A DNA stretch of 5,261 bases from an uncultured Oscillibacter sp. (lineage in GTDB: Bacteria > Bacillota > Clostridia > Oscillospirales > Oscillospiraceae), in the NCBI GenBank assembly GCA_946530565.1, contig CAMNAE010000133.1, positions 1 to 5,261 on the forward strand, written 5' to 3'. A model generated the notes under the pieces. The model ran no database searches. It was not told the origin of the DNA and worked only from the letters and a program-made list of their open reading frames with translations. How positions within the stretch are numbered: position 1 is the stretch's first letter; each line of letters opens with the position of its first letter. The position numbers and the translations under genes are program-made. Shown here piece after piece: positions 1 through 5,261 of the stretch.

Positions 1-1
1 C

Positions 2-541
2 CGCGGCGTGCCGCAGATCGAGGTCACCTTCGATATCGACGCCAACGGCATCGTGAACGTCTCCGCCAAGGACCTCGGCACCGGCAAGGAGCAGCACATC
101 ACGATCACCTCCTCTTCGAACATGAGCAAGGAGGACATCGACCGCGCCATGAAGGAAGCCGAGCAGTACGCGGCCGAGGACAAGAAGCAGCGCGAGAGCG
201 CCGACGTGCGCAACGAGGCCGACCAGATCGTCTACCAGAGCGAGCGCACGCTCGCCGAGATGGGCGACAAGCTGCCCGCCGACGACCGCAGCAAGGTCCA
301 GGCCGGCATCGACAAGCTCAAGGGCATCCTGCCCGGCGGCGACGTCGAGGCGATCAAGGCCGCGACCGAGGAATTAAAGCAGGCCTTCTACGCGGTCAGC
401 GAGAAGCTCTATCAGCAGGCGAACCCGCAGGGCGGCGCCCAGCAGGCCCAGCCCGGCCCCGACGCGAATGCTCAGGGCGGCCAGGGCGGCCAGTACTACG
501 ACGCCGACTACAAGGTCGTTGACGACGATCAGAATTCGTGA
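2..541 (+). CDS. dnaK: Molecular chaperone DnaK (Hsp70), C-terminal part, 5' truncated by window edge
   Basis: The reading frame is open from base 2 to the TGA at 539-541, giving 179 residues. It begins with [17 protein letters not shown], the hallmark of the DnaK substrate-binding beta-sandwich. The GTG at position 8 is an internal Val, not a start, because the preceding codons (Arg, Gly) also fit DnaK. Next come the end of the beta domain ([14 protein letters not shown]) and the helical lid, including [12 protein letters not shown], which closely resembles the E. coli lid. A disordered Gln/Gly/Ala/Pro-rich linker leads to an acidic tail ([13 protein letters not shown]), comparable to the conserved acidic Hsp70 C-terminus. 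The ATPase domain lies off the left edge. DnaK is a cytosolic ATP-dependent folding chaperone that works with DnaJ, encoded 71 bases downstream. Identity is secure. Confidence 0.97.
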   Translation, partial: RGVPQIEVTFDIDANGIVNVSAKDLGTGKEQHITITSSSNMSKEDIDRAMKEAEQYAAEDKKQRESADVRNEADQIVYQSERTLAEMGDKLPADDRSKVQAGIDKLKGILPGGDVEAIKAATEELKQAFYAVSEKLYQQANPQGGAQQAQPGPDANAQGGQGGQYYDADYKVVDDDQNS

Positions 542-548
542 TAACATG

Positions 549-594
549 AGCGGCGAAAGCGCGGGCGGCAAAAGTCTGCCCGCGCGTTGCCGCT
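549..594 (+). other. Strong RNA hairpin in the dnaK-dnaJ intergenic region
   Basis: Bases 559-566 (GCGCGGGC) pair perfectly with 578-585 (GCCCGCGC) around an 11-nt loop. An outer stem of AGCGGC (549-554) pairs with GCCGCT (589-594), separated from the inner stem by a small asymmetric internal loop in which two further A-T pairs are possible. Only a short TTT run (594-596) follows, so this is not a good intrinsic terminator. Its place between the stop of dnaK and the ribosome binding site of dnaJ suggests an mRNA processing or stability element, or a partial terminator that lowers dnaJ relative to dnaK. The pairing is seen directly; the function is inferred. Confidence 0.6.
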
Positions 595-602
595 TTACGC
601 GC

Positions 603-609
603 GAGGTGA
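603..609 (+). promoter_or_regulatory. Ribosome binding site of dnaJ
   Basis: GAGGTGA matches seven consecutive bases of the extended Shine-Dalgarno GGAGGTGA and lies 3 nt before the ATG at 613. It supports this start, and so does the protein, which begins with the usual short lead before DYYEVLGV. Confidence 0.75.
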
Positions 610-612
610 ACC

Positions 613-1740
613 ATGGCTGAACAAAAACGTGATTATTACGAGGTGCTCGGTGTCTCCCGCGGCGCCTCTGAAGATGAGATCAAAAAGGCCTACCGCAAGC
701 TCGCGAAGGCCAACCACCCGGACCTGCATCCCGGCGACGCCGAGGCGGAGGCCCGCTTCAAAGAGGTCAACGAGGCCTATGAGGTCCTCTCCGACGCCGA
801 TAAGAAGGCCCGCTACGACCAGTACGGCCACGCAGGCGTCGACCCGAACTTCGGCGCGGGCGCCGGCTTCGACGGCGGCTTCGACTTCGGAGATCTCGGA
901 GACATCTTCGGCAGCTTCTTCGGCGGCGGCTTCGGCGGCCGCCGCGCGAACCCGAACGCCCCGCAGCGGGGCGAGAGCCTGCGCATCAGCCTTACGATCG
1001 ACTTCGAGGAGGCAGCCTTCGGCTGCAAGAAGTCGGTGACGGTCGAGCGCATGGAGCAGTGCGACAAGTGCAAGGGCAGCGGCTGTGCCGCGGGCACGAC
1101 GCCCGAGGTCTGCCAGACCTGCCACGGCACCGGCACGATCCAGGTGCGGCGCCAGACGCCGATGGGCGTCTTTGCGACCAGCGCGCCCTGCAGCGCCTGC
1201 GGCGGACGCGGCCGCATCATCCACCAGCCCTGCCCGGACTGCCGCGGCGCCGGCGCCGTGCGCAAACGCCGCACGATCGAGGTCAGCGTTCCCGCCGGCA
1301 TCGACAACGGCCAGACGATCTCGCTCCGCGGCCAGGGCAGCTGCGGCCGCAACGGCGGACCGAACGGCGACCTGCTCGTCACGATCATGGTGCGCCCGCA
1401 CGAGATCTTCCGCCGCGAGGGCACGAGCGTGCTGTGCGAGGCGCCGATCACCTTCATCCAGGCGACGCTCGGCGCCGAGCTTGAGATCCCGACGATCGAC
1501 GGCAAGGTGAAGTATCACATCCCCGAGGGCACGCAGAGCGGCTCGACCTTCCGCCTGAAGGGCAAGGGCATCCCCTCGATCAACGGGCGCGGCCGCGGCG
1601 ACCAGTACGTCACGGTCTACATCGAGACGCCGCGCAACCTGACGAAAGAGCAGAAAGAGGCGCTCAAGGCCTTCGCCGCGACGATGGGCGAGAACAACTA
1701 CGAGCAGCGCAGCCGCTTCTTCAAGAAGTTCAAGAAATGA
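613..1740 (+). CDS. dnaJ: Chaperone protein DnaJ (Hsp40 type I)
   Basis: This 375-residue protein has the full type I DnaJ architecture and the usual family length. The J domain (about 6-70) starts DYYEVLGV and carries the HPD motif at 35-37, which stimulates DnaK ATPase. A Gly/Phe-rich region spans about 80-110. The zinc-binding region holds all four CxxCxGxG repeats: C150/C153, C167/C170, C193/C196 and C207/C210. The C-terminal substrate-binding domains follow, with [17 protein letters not shown] at about 227-243 and FRLKGKGIP at 313-321. It is a cytosolic co-chaperone that delivers unfolded clients to DnaK. The gene lies directly downstream of dnaK, the classic order, and its TGA overlaps the next gene's ATG by 4 nt. 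All key residues are present, so it should be functional. No CIRCE element is visible here; one would be expected upstream of the operon, outside the window. Confidence 0.98.
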   Translation: MAEQKRDYYEVLGVSRGASEDEIKKAYRKLAKANHPDLHPGDAEAEARFKEVNEAYEVLSDADKKARYDQYGHAGVDPNFGAGAGFDGGFDFGDLGDIFGSFFGGGFGGRRANPNAPQRGESLRISLTIDFEEAAFGCKKSVTVERMEQCDKCKGSGCAAGTTPEVCQTCHGTGTIQVRRQTPMGVFATSAPCSACGGRGRIIHQPCPDCRGAGAVRKRRTIEVSVPAGIDNGQTISLRGQGSCGRNGGPNGDLLVTIMVRPHEIFRREGTSVLCEAPITFIQATLGAELEIPTIDGKVKYHIPEGTQSGSTFRLKGKGIPSINGRGRGDQYVTVYIETPRNLTKEQKEALKAFAATMGENNYEQRSRFFKKFKK

Positions 1741-2561
1741 GCGTCTGTCTTGCGGACTATCATGTCCATTCCAATATGTCCGACGACGGCACCGCCTCGA
1801 TGCGCGACATGGCGCGCGCGGCAAAGGCTGCGGGGCTCGATGAAGTCTGCTTCACCGACCACTTCGAGGCGATCCACTGGACAGATCGGCGCGGAAGCGC
1901 GCGGAAGTCTTTCGACTATGCGCGCCTGCACCGCGCCTTCGCCGAGGCGCGCGAGGGCGGCGGCGAGCTGCCTGAGCTCAAGCTCGGCCTTGAGATCGGC
2001 GACGTGTATCTGACCCCCGAGACGGCTTTACCGCTTCTGAAAGGCGCGGAAGAGCTCGACTTCACGATCGGCTCGGTGCACATGCTGCCGGAACAATACG
2101 GCTTTGCGGACTTTTCGACCGACCGTCCCGGCAGCCTCCCCGCGGCCGAGGACCGGCTCCGGGCCTATGTGAAGGCGCTTGATGAGACCGTGGCGCTCGG
2201 CGGCTTTACGGTGCTCGGTCACCTGACCTTGCCGCTGCGCTACTATAAGCGCATCCCGGGGCTCGAAGACTTAAGCTTCGACGCCGTTCGCGACGAGACC
2301 GAGGCCGTGCTCTCCGCCGCGATCGACCGCGGTCTTGCGATCGAGCTCAATGTGAACCGCGGCGGCGAGATGCTGCCGGACTCGTTCTGGCTGAAACGCT
2401 ACCGCGAAAAGGGCGGCGAGCGCATCACGCTCGGCTCCGACGCCCACCGCACAAGCGACGTCGGCCGCGGCATCCGCGAGGGGCAGGCGCTCCTGCGCGC
2501 GTGCGGTTTTAAATATTTCTGCACCTATTCCCGGCAGGAAGCCATCTTTCATAAGCTCTGA
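1737..2561 (+). CDS. PHP-domain phosphoesterase, HisJ-type histidinol-phosphatase family
   Basis: This 274-residue protein matches the HisJ (PHP-type) histidinol-phosphatase family in length and in metal-ligand motifs: HVHS (H9, H11), D16, FTDHFE (D41, H42), LGLEIG (E86), SVHMLP (H115), LGHLTLP (H162) and LGSDAHR (D235, H237). The ending, [17 protein letters not shown], has the shape typical of clostridial members. These enzymes use a trinuclear metal centre to hydrolyse L-histidinol phosphate in histidine synthesis. No other his gene is nearby, so the substrate could be another phosphomonoester. The ATG overlaps the dnaJ stop as ATGA, and only purine-rich sequence without a clear Shine-Dalgarno precedes it, so translation is probably coupled to dnaJ. 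The family assignment is firm; the substrate is inferred. Confidence 0.88.
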   Translation: MSVCLADYHVHSNMSDDGTASMRDMARAAKAAGLDEVCFTDHFEAIHWTDRRGSARKSFDYARLHRAFAEAREGGGELPELKLGLEIGDVYLTPETALPLLKGAEELDFTIGSVHMLPEQYGFADFSTDRPGSLPAAEDRLRAYVKALDETVALGGFTVLGHLTLPLRYYKRIPGLEDLSFDAVRDETEAVLSAAIDRGLAIELNVNRGGEMLPDSFWLKRYREKGGERITLGSDAHRTSDVGRGIREGQALLRACGFKYFCTYSRQEAIFHKL

Positions 2562-2585
2562 TCTGAACGGATCTATTTCTATTTT

Positions 2586-2593
2586 AAGGAGGG
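2586..2593 (+). promoter_or_regulatory. Strong ribosome binding site of rpiB
   Basis: AAGGAGGG, a near-consensus Shine-Dalgarno, lies 6 nt before the ATG at 2600 and fixes that start. It sits at the end of a locally AT-rich stretch (about 2571-2587) in the 38-base gap after the PHP gene. That composition could keep the initiation region unpaired. I see no convincing -35/-10 pair there. Confidence 0.8.
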
Positions 2594-2599
2594 CTCATC

Positions 2600-3037
2600 A
2601 TGATTATTGCACTGGGCTGTGACCACGGCGGCTATGCGCTCAAGGAGCATCTGAAGACGTATCTTGAGGCGCAGGGCCATACCCTGGAGGACTTCGGCTG
2701 CTTTTCGACTGAGAGTTGCGACTACCCCGATTTCGGCGCCGCTGCGGCGCGTGCCGTTGCGAGCGGCAAATGCGAGCGCGGCATCGTGATCTGCACGACC
2801 GGCATCGGCATTTCGATCGCGGCCAACAAGATCAAGGGCATCCGCTGCGCCCACTGCCAGGACGCCTTTGAGGCCGAACTGACCCGCCGGCACAACAACG
2901 CGAACATGCTCGCGATCGGCGCCGGCTTCACTGGTGAAAAGCTGGCCGAGCGCATGGCTGACGTCTTCCTCACGACCGAGTTCGAGGGCGGCCGCCACGC
3001 GCGCCGGGTCGACAAGATCAGCGCGCTGGAGGCGTAA
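2600..3037 (+). CDS. rpiB: Ribose-5-phosphate isomerase B (RpiB/LacAB family)
   Basis: This 145-residue protein is of usual RpiB length. It catalyses reversible isomerisation of ribulose 5-phosphate and ribose 5-phosphate in the cytosolic non-oxidative pentose phosphate pathway, supplying ribose for nucleotides, PRPP and histidine. Visible motifs are GCDHGG (D8, H9), ICTTGIGISIAANK with the presumed catalytic base C65, HNNAN (H98, N99) and EGGRHARRVDKI (R132, R136 for phosphate binding). They align with E. coli RpiB at an offset of one residue. The usual CGTG reads CTTG here, a mild variation that keeps the Cys. LacA/LacB galactose-6-phosphate isomerase subunits belong to the same superfamily, but no lac partner gene is adjacent and the motifs favour RpiB. 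The next gene begins 6 nt after its stop, indicating co-transcription. Confidence 0.92.
   Translation: MIIALGCDHGGYALKEHLKTYLEAQGHTLEDFGCFSTESCDYPDFGAAAARAVASGKCERGIVICTTGIGISIAANKIKGIRCAHCQDAFEAELTRRHNNANMLAIGAGFTGEKLAERMADVFLTTEFEGGRHARRVDKISALEA
3028..3032 (+). promoter_or_regulatory. Ribosome binding site of the DUF4015-like gene, inside the end of rpiB
   Basis: GGAGG lies within the last codons of rpiB, 11 nt before the ATG at 3044. This spacing is somewhat longer than usual. It is the only candidate Shine-Dalgarno for the downstream start and implies coupled expression with rpiB. Confidence 0.5.
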
Positions 3038-3043
3038 GAGCCC

Positions 3044-4114
3044 ATGGTCGGACTGAACCGCAGCTATCGGCAGTACCGCGGCCGGGGCTCGGGCAAAAAG
3101 CCGCTGATCGCGCTGCTGCTGATCCTTGTGATCGCTCTGTCGCTCGGCATTTTCGCCGCGGAGCGCTACATGGTGATGGACGGCTTCGGCCAGCTCCATC
3201 TCTCCGCTCCCACGGCGCCCGACTCCGCTCCCGCGCCTGAGGGCGCCGTGCAGGAGACGCCGCCCGAGGTCGAGATCTCCACGGCCGAAGAAGCCGGCCT
3301 CCCTGACGAGGTCGAGGTTGAGATCGAGCCCGCCGAGGAAAAGATCGAGACGCACGCGCTGCTCCTGGCCGAGACCCCGCTCACCGAGGCCGCGCTCGCC
3401 GCGGCGAAGGAGGCCATGGCCGCCAGGGGCGCGAACGCGCTCGTCGTCACCTTAAAAGACGACGCCGGCCGTGTCTACTACGACAGTGCCAGTGCGATCT
3501 CGCGCGCAAAGAAGACCGCGAAGGACACCGCCGCAGCGCTCGCCGCGCTGACCGCCGACGAGGAGGTCTATTCGATCGCGCGCGTCTCCTGCCTTCTGGA
3601 TCCGCTCGCGGCGAACTCCGACGTCTCTGCCCTCGCGCTAAAAAATACCGGCGGCTACATCTTCTACGACGGGAACAACAGTCAGTGGCTCGACCCCTCA
3701 AAGGACGCCGCCCGCGCGTACCTCACGGCGCTTCTTCCCGAGATCGCGGCGCTGGGCTTCGATGAGATCCAGCTCTGTACGGTCAGCTACCCGCTCGTCG
3801 GCAAGCTCAACAAGATCGCCTACAACACAACCGAGCAGGGCGCGGCGCTCGCCCGCTTTTTAAGCGAGGCGGCCGCGGCGCTGGAGCCCTATGATGTGAC
3901 GCTCTCAGTCGAGTGCAGCGAGCAGACGATCGCCGAAGGCGCCGACGCGACAGGCTTTCTGACGCTGGATGCTGTCAAGGCGGCTGCCGGAAAGGTCTAC
4001 GCCGTCCCCGGCAGTGATCCGATGGTCTCCGCCAAGGCGCTCGAGGCCGGACTTGAATACATCCCGGAAGTGCCGGAGCCCCTTCCCGAGGGCAGCTGGC
4101 TCTCGATGAACTAA
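3044..4114 (+). CDS. Membrane-anchored protein with a degenerate DUF4015 putative glycoside hydrolase-like domain
   Basis: The 356 residues start with a basic N-terminus (RSYRQYRGRGSGKK), then one hydrophobic segment at about 20-39. This is a type II anchor or uncleaved signal that places the rest outside the membrane. Residues about 52-102 form a Pro/Glu/Ala-rich acidic linker. From about 104 the pattern resembles the DUF4015 putative glycoside hydrolase domain: NALVVTLKDDAGRVYYDS (131-148), YSIARVSCLLDPLAA (176-190), WLDPSKDAARAYL (215-227) and LGFDEIQ (237-243). In the family as I recall it, GFDEIQ runs on into FDYxRFP; here it reads LCTVSYP, so the Asp and Arg are lost (C245, S248). The later family motif resembling PMVYPSHY is also not seen. 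It may therefore be a non-catalytic or divergent member. It sits 6 nt after rpiB. The family call is moderate; catalytic function is doubtful. Confidence 0.7.
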   Translation: MVGLNRSYRQYRGRGSGKKPLIALLLILVIALSLGIFAAERYMVMDGFGQLHLSAPTAPDSAPAPEGAVQETPPEVEISTAEEAGLPDEVEVEIEPAEEKIETHALLLAETPLTEAALAAAKEAMAARGANALVVTLKDDAGRVYYDSASAISRAKKTAKDTAAALAALTADEEVYSIARVSCLLDPLAANSDVSALALKNTGGYIFYDGNNSQWLDPSKDAARAYLTALLPEIAALGFDEIQLCTVSYPLVGKLNKIAYNTTEQGAALARFLSEAAAALEPYDVTLSVECSEQTIAEGADATGFLTLDAVKAAAGKVYAVPGSDPMVSAKALEAGLEYIPEVPEPLPEGSWLSMN

Positions 4115-4120
4115 AAGGAG
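4115..4120 (+). promoter_or_regulatory. Ribosome binding site of the PaaI-type thioesterase gene
   Basis: AAGGAG begins right after the stop codon of the preceding gene and lies 6 nt before the ATG at 4127, confirming that start. Confidence 0.75.
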
Positions 4121-4126
4121 ACTCCC

Positions 4127-4546
4127 ATGACCGCGGAATTCGAACAGAAAATGCGTGCGCGCTTCCATGAGAACGCGTTCAGCCTGCACAACCACATGCG
4201 TCTCGGCCGTATCGACGACGACCAGGCCGAGATCTTCCTCGATATCCACCCCGACACGCTCAACACCTACGGCATGGTGCACGGCGGCGCGCTCTATACG
4301 CTCGCCGACAACACCGGTGGCTATGCGATCCACACCGACGGGCGCACCTATGTGACGCAGAGCGGCACACTGAGCTTTTTGGAAAACCGCAGCTCCGGCA
4401 CGATCCGTGCGAGCGCGCGTGTCCGACGCCGCGGAAAAAAGACGGCGCTCGTCGATGTCGACATCTTCGATGAAGCCGGCGTCCTGCTCGCCACCGGCCC
4501 CTTCACCTACTTCTGCCTGAAGGAACCGCCGAAAGGAGAGCACTGA
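4127..4546 (+). CDS. PaaI-family hotdog-fold acyl-CoA thioesterase
   Basis: This 139-residue protein has the length and motif order of PaaI-type hotdog thioesterases. N46 is followed by VHGGALYTLAD at 51-61, containing the HGG (52-54) at the start of the central helix and the catalytic-type acid D61. N46, H52 and D61 fall at the same positions as in E. coli PaaI as I recall it. The later strands also fit: VTQSGTLSFLENRSSG (76-91) and TALVDVDIFDEAGVLLATG (106-124). Such enzymes hydrolyse small or aryl acyl-CoA thioesters in the cytosol as tetramers. The true acyl group cannot be read from sequence, and no phenylacetate genes are nearby, so a general housekeeping role is likelier than phenylacetate catabolism. 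It lies 12 nt after the preceding gene, in the same run. Confidence 0.88.
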   Translation: MTAEFEQKMRARFHENAFSLHNHMRLGRIDDDQAEIFLDIHPDTLNTYGMVHGGALYTLADNTGGYAIHTDGRTYVTQSGTLSFLENRSSGTIRASARVRRRGKKTALVDVDIFDEAGVLLATGPFTYFCLKEPPKGEH

Positions 4547-4583
4547 GGCAGCATCCGACAGAACACGGCAGAGAGGTTTTGCT

Positions 4584-4892
4584 ATGGTCATTGCTCTTGC
4601 CTATTTGCACCGATATGGCTGGGCGATCGGCACGCTCATCCTCTATTGTGTCTTCGACAAATCGTATCTCCCCGGCATCTCGTTCATCCTCTTCGGCCTT
4701 TGGACGCTTGTGGGATATCGCCTGAGATGGAAGCACATCTATTGCTCCTTTCAGGATATTCATCACCATCGAATGACGCCAGACAGGGTCCGCTGGGAAA
4801 AGCTCAGTGAGCGGGAGGTATCCGGGCTCTCCCTGCTTTTTATCGTTTTTGGTGTCCTGTTCACGATCGCCATGTTGTTTCTCAGGAAATAG
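4584..4892 (+). CDS. Small multi-pass membrane protein, function unknown
   Basis: This 102-residue protein belongs to no family I can name with confidence. Hydrophobic stretches lie at about 11-24, 28-46 and 81-100, so two or three membrane helices are likely. A hydrophilic, basic middle (about 46-78) contains RLRWKH, then C54 and a His cluster (H60-H62), and ends in Lys/Glu/Arg-rich sequence. GAGAGG at 4571-4576, 7 nt before the ATG, is a fair ribosome binding site. The gene begins 37 nt after the thioesterase and ends just before a terminator, so it is probably last in the transcript. Its base composition is clearly lower in GC (about 53% over three 60-base lines I counted, against 78% for one line of the DUF4015-like gene). 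Codon use is also less GC-biased, as in a recently acquired or weakly expressed gene. That it is coding is likely; its role is unknown. Confidence 0.7.
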   Translation: MVIALAYLHRYGWAIGTLILYCVFDKSYLPGISFILFGLWTLVGYRLRWKHIYCSFQDIHHHRMTPDRVRWEKLSEREVSGLSLLFIVFGVLFTIAMLFLRK

Positions 4893-4917
4893 ACGCTCAA
4901 AAGACAGTGCGGACGAC

Positions 4918-4965
4918 GCGGCGGCTGCCCCTGTAACCCGGGGCAGCCGCCGCTTATATTTTTTT
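4918..4965 (+). terminator. Rho-independent terminator closing the + strand gene run
   Basis: A perfect 14-bp stem (4918-4931 with 4940-4953, GCGGCGGCTGCCCC and its reverse complement) encloses an 8-nt loop. It is followed by TTATATTTTTTT (4954-4965), a U-rich tail on the + strand transcript. It lies 25 nt after the stop of the small membrane protein. On the opposite strand the hairpin is not followed by a T run, so it should mainly stop + strand transcription and protect the convergent alkyltransferase gene from antisense read-through. Confidence 0.93.
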
Positions 4966-4968
4966 GCT

Positions 4969-5261
4969 TCAGATGCCGTCCCAGCGAAAGCGCGCAAGAT
5001 CGACTCTTCCGTCCGTGCCGAACACGACGCCCTCGCTCTCGAGCAGTGCCCGCTGCACATCTCCGCCCCCAAAGGCGAAGGCCCGCGAGGTCTCACCGAA
5101 ACGGTTCACGACCCTGTGGCAGGGGATCACCCCGGGCTCCGGATTCACATGCAGCGCATAGCCGACGACCCGGCTCCAGTTGGGATTCCCCGCAAGGCAG
5201 GCGATCTGCCCGTAGGTCGCGACCTTCCCCGCCGGGATCCTGCGCACGATGTCGTAGATCC
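4969..5261 (-). CDS. Small MGMT-family protein (O6-alkylguanine-DNA alkyltransferase, catalytic domain), 5' end beyond window
   Basis: The frame is open from the right edge to the TGA at 4971-4969, giving 96 visible residues. The GTG at 5247 is not the likely start: the codons before it read IYDI and continue a typical MGMT-domain beginning, IYDIVRRIPAGKVATYGQIA. Visible elements are the helix-turn-helix Tyr (Y16 of the visible part), the likely arginine finger R30 in SRVVGYAL, and IPCHRVV with the alkyl-accepting cysteine C47. FAFGGGDVQRALLESEG follows. The family repairs O6-alkylguanine by irreversible transfer of the alkyl group to this Cys. Retention of Cys separates it from alkyltransferase-like (Atl) proteins, which have Trp there. 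The domain looks nearly complete and may represent the short, about 100-residue form. However, an N-terminal Ogt domain outside the window cannot be excluded. It is convergent with the + strand run. Confidence 0.88.
   Translation of the reverse strand, partial: IYDIVRRIPAGKVATYGQIACLAGNPNWSRVVGYALHVNPEPGVIPCHRVVNRFGETSRAFAFGGGDVQRALLESEGVVFGTDGRVDLARFRWDGI

Noticed and set aside
595..1824. 409-residue open frame on the - strand covering all of dnaJ
   Set aside because: It is antisense to a fully supported DnaJ, is rich in Ala/Arg/Leu as GC-rich shadow frames are, and shows no recognisable domain. Stop-free antisense frames are common opposite strongly biased GC-rich genes.
2560..2573. GATC-TGAACG-GATC small inverted repeat after the PHP gene
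   Set aside because: The 4-nt arms are each self-palindromic GATC sites and there is no T tail. This is too weak for a terminator or operator claim.
2562..2599. Possible rpiB promoter in the AT-rich gap
   Set aside because: The gap has TATTT-type sequence but no -35/-10 pair at proper spacing that I would defend. Read-through from upstream explains expression.
2579..3355. 258-residue - strand open frame opposite rpiB and the start of the DUF4015-like gene
   Set aside because: It spans two well-supported genes and has shadow-frame composition with no domain pattern.
3905..4591. 228-residue - strand open frame opposite the thioesterase
   Set aside because: It is antisense to a clear PaaI-family gene and overlaps three + strand features; no motif supports it.
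4503..5096. 197-residue - strand open frame across the small membrane protein, the terminator and part of the alkyltransferase gene
   Set aside because: It runs through a strong terminator hairpin and overlaps the alkyltransferase gene on the same strand in another frame. The + strand membrane ORF has a ribosome binding site and coherent hydrophobic segments, so it is the better call.
1..5261. CRISPR arrays, tRNAs, rRNA, insertion sequences, phage or toxin-antitoxin genes
   Set aside because: No regularly spaced direct repeats, cloverleaf sequence, transposase motifs or such gene pairs are visible. Nearly all of the window is accounted for by eight protein genes with short gaps.

Overview
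The window is an ordinary, densely packed, GC-rich chromosomal segment. Strong AGGAGG-type ribosome binding sites, a clostridial-style HisJ/PHP protein and a membrane-anchored DUF4015-like protein suggest a high-GC member of the Clostridia (Oscillospiraceae/Ruminococcaceae-like). This placement is inferred from protein style and was not tested by any search.

Layout. The left edge holds the 3' third of dnaK (2-541), followed by a 71-base gap with a strong hairpin and then complete dnaJ (613-1740). The last bases of dnaJ overlap by 4 nt (ATGA) with a PHP-family histidinol-phosphatase-like gene (1737-2561). Then come rpiB (2600-3037), a membrane-anchored DUF4015-like putative glycoside hydrolase (3044-4114), a PaaI-type hotdog thioesterase (4127-4546) and a small, lower-GC multi-pass membrane protein of unknown function (4584-4892). 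All seven lie on the + strand with gaps of at most about 70 bases. A near-perfect intrinsic terminator (4918-4965) closes the run. On the - strand, convergent with it, is a small O6-alkylguanine-DNA alkyltransferase-family gene (4969-5261) whose first few codons lie beyond the right edge.

How the genes fit. DnaK and DnaJ are the Hsp70/Hsp40 folding pair. The PHP phosphatase and RpiB touch connected metabolism: RpiB interconverts ribulose-5-P and ribose-5-P, ribose-5-P gives PRPP, and PRPP feeds histidine synthesis, where histinol-phosphate is dephosphorylated. No other his gene is visible, so this link is suggestive only. The remaining + strand genes look like tightly packed read-through passengers.

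I found no CRISPR array, tRNA, rRNA, insertion sequence, phage gene or riboswitch, and no convincing undescribed system. The points most worth a second look are the translational coupling of dnaJ to a PHP phosphatase, the DUF4015-like protein that lacks the family's characteristic Asp/Arg motif, the compositionally distinct small membrane protein, and the hairpin between dnaK and dnaJ.
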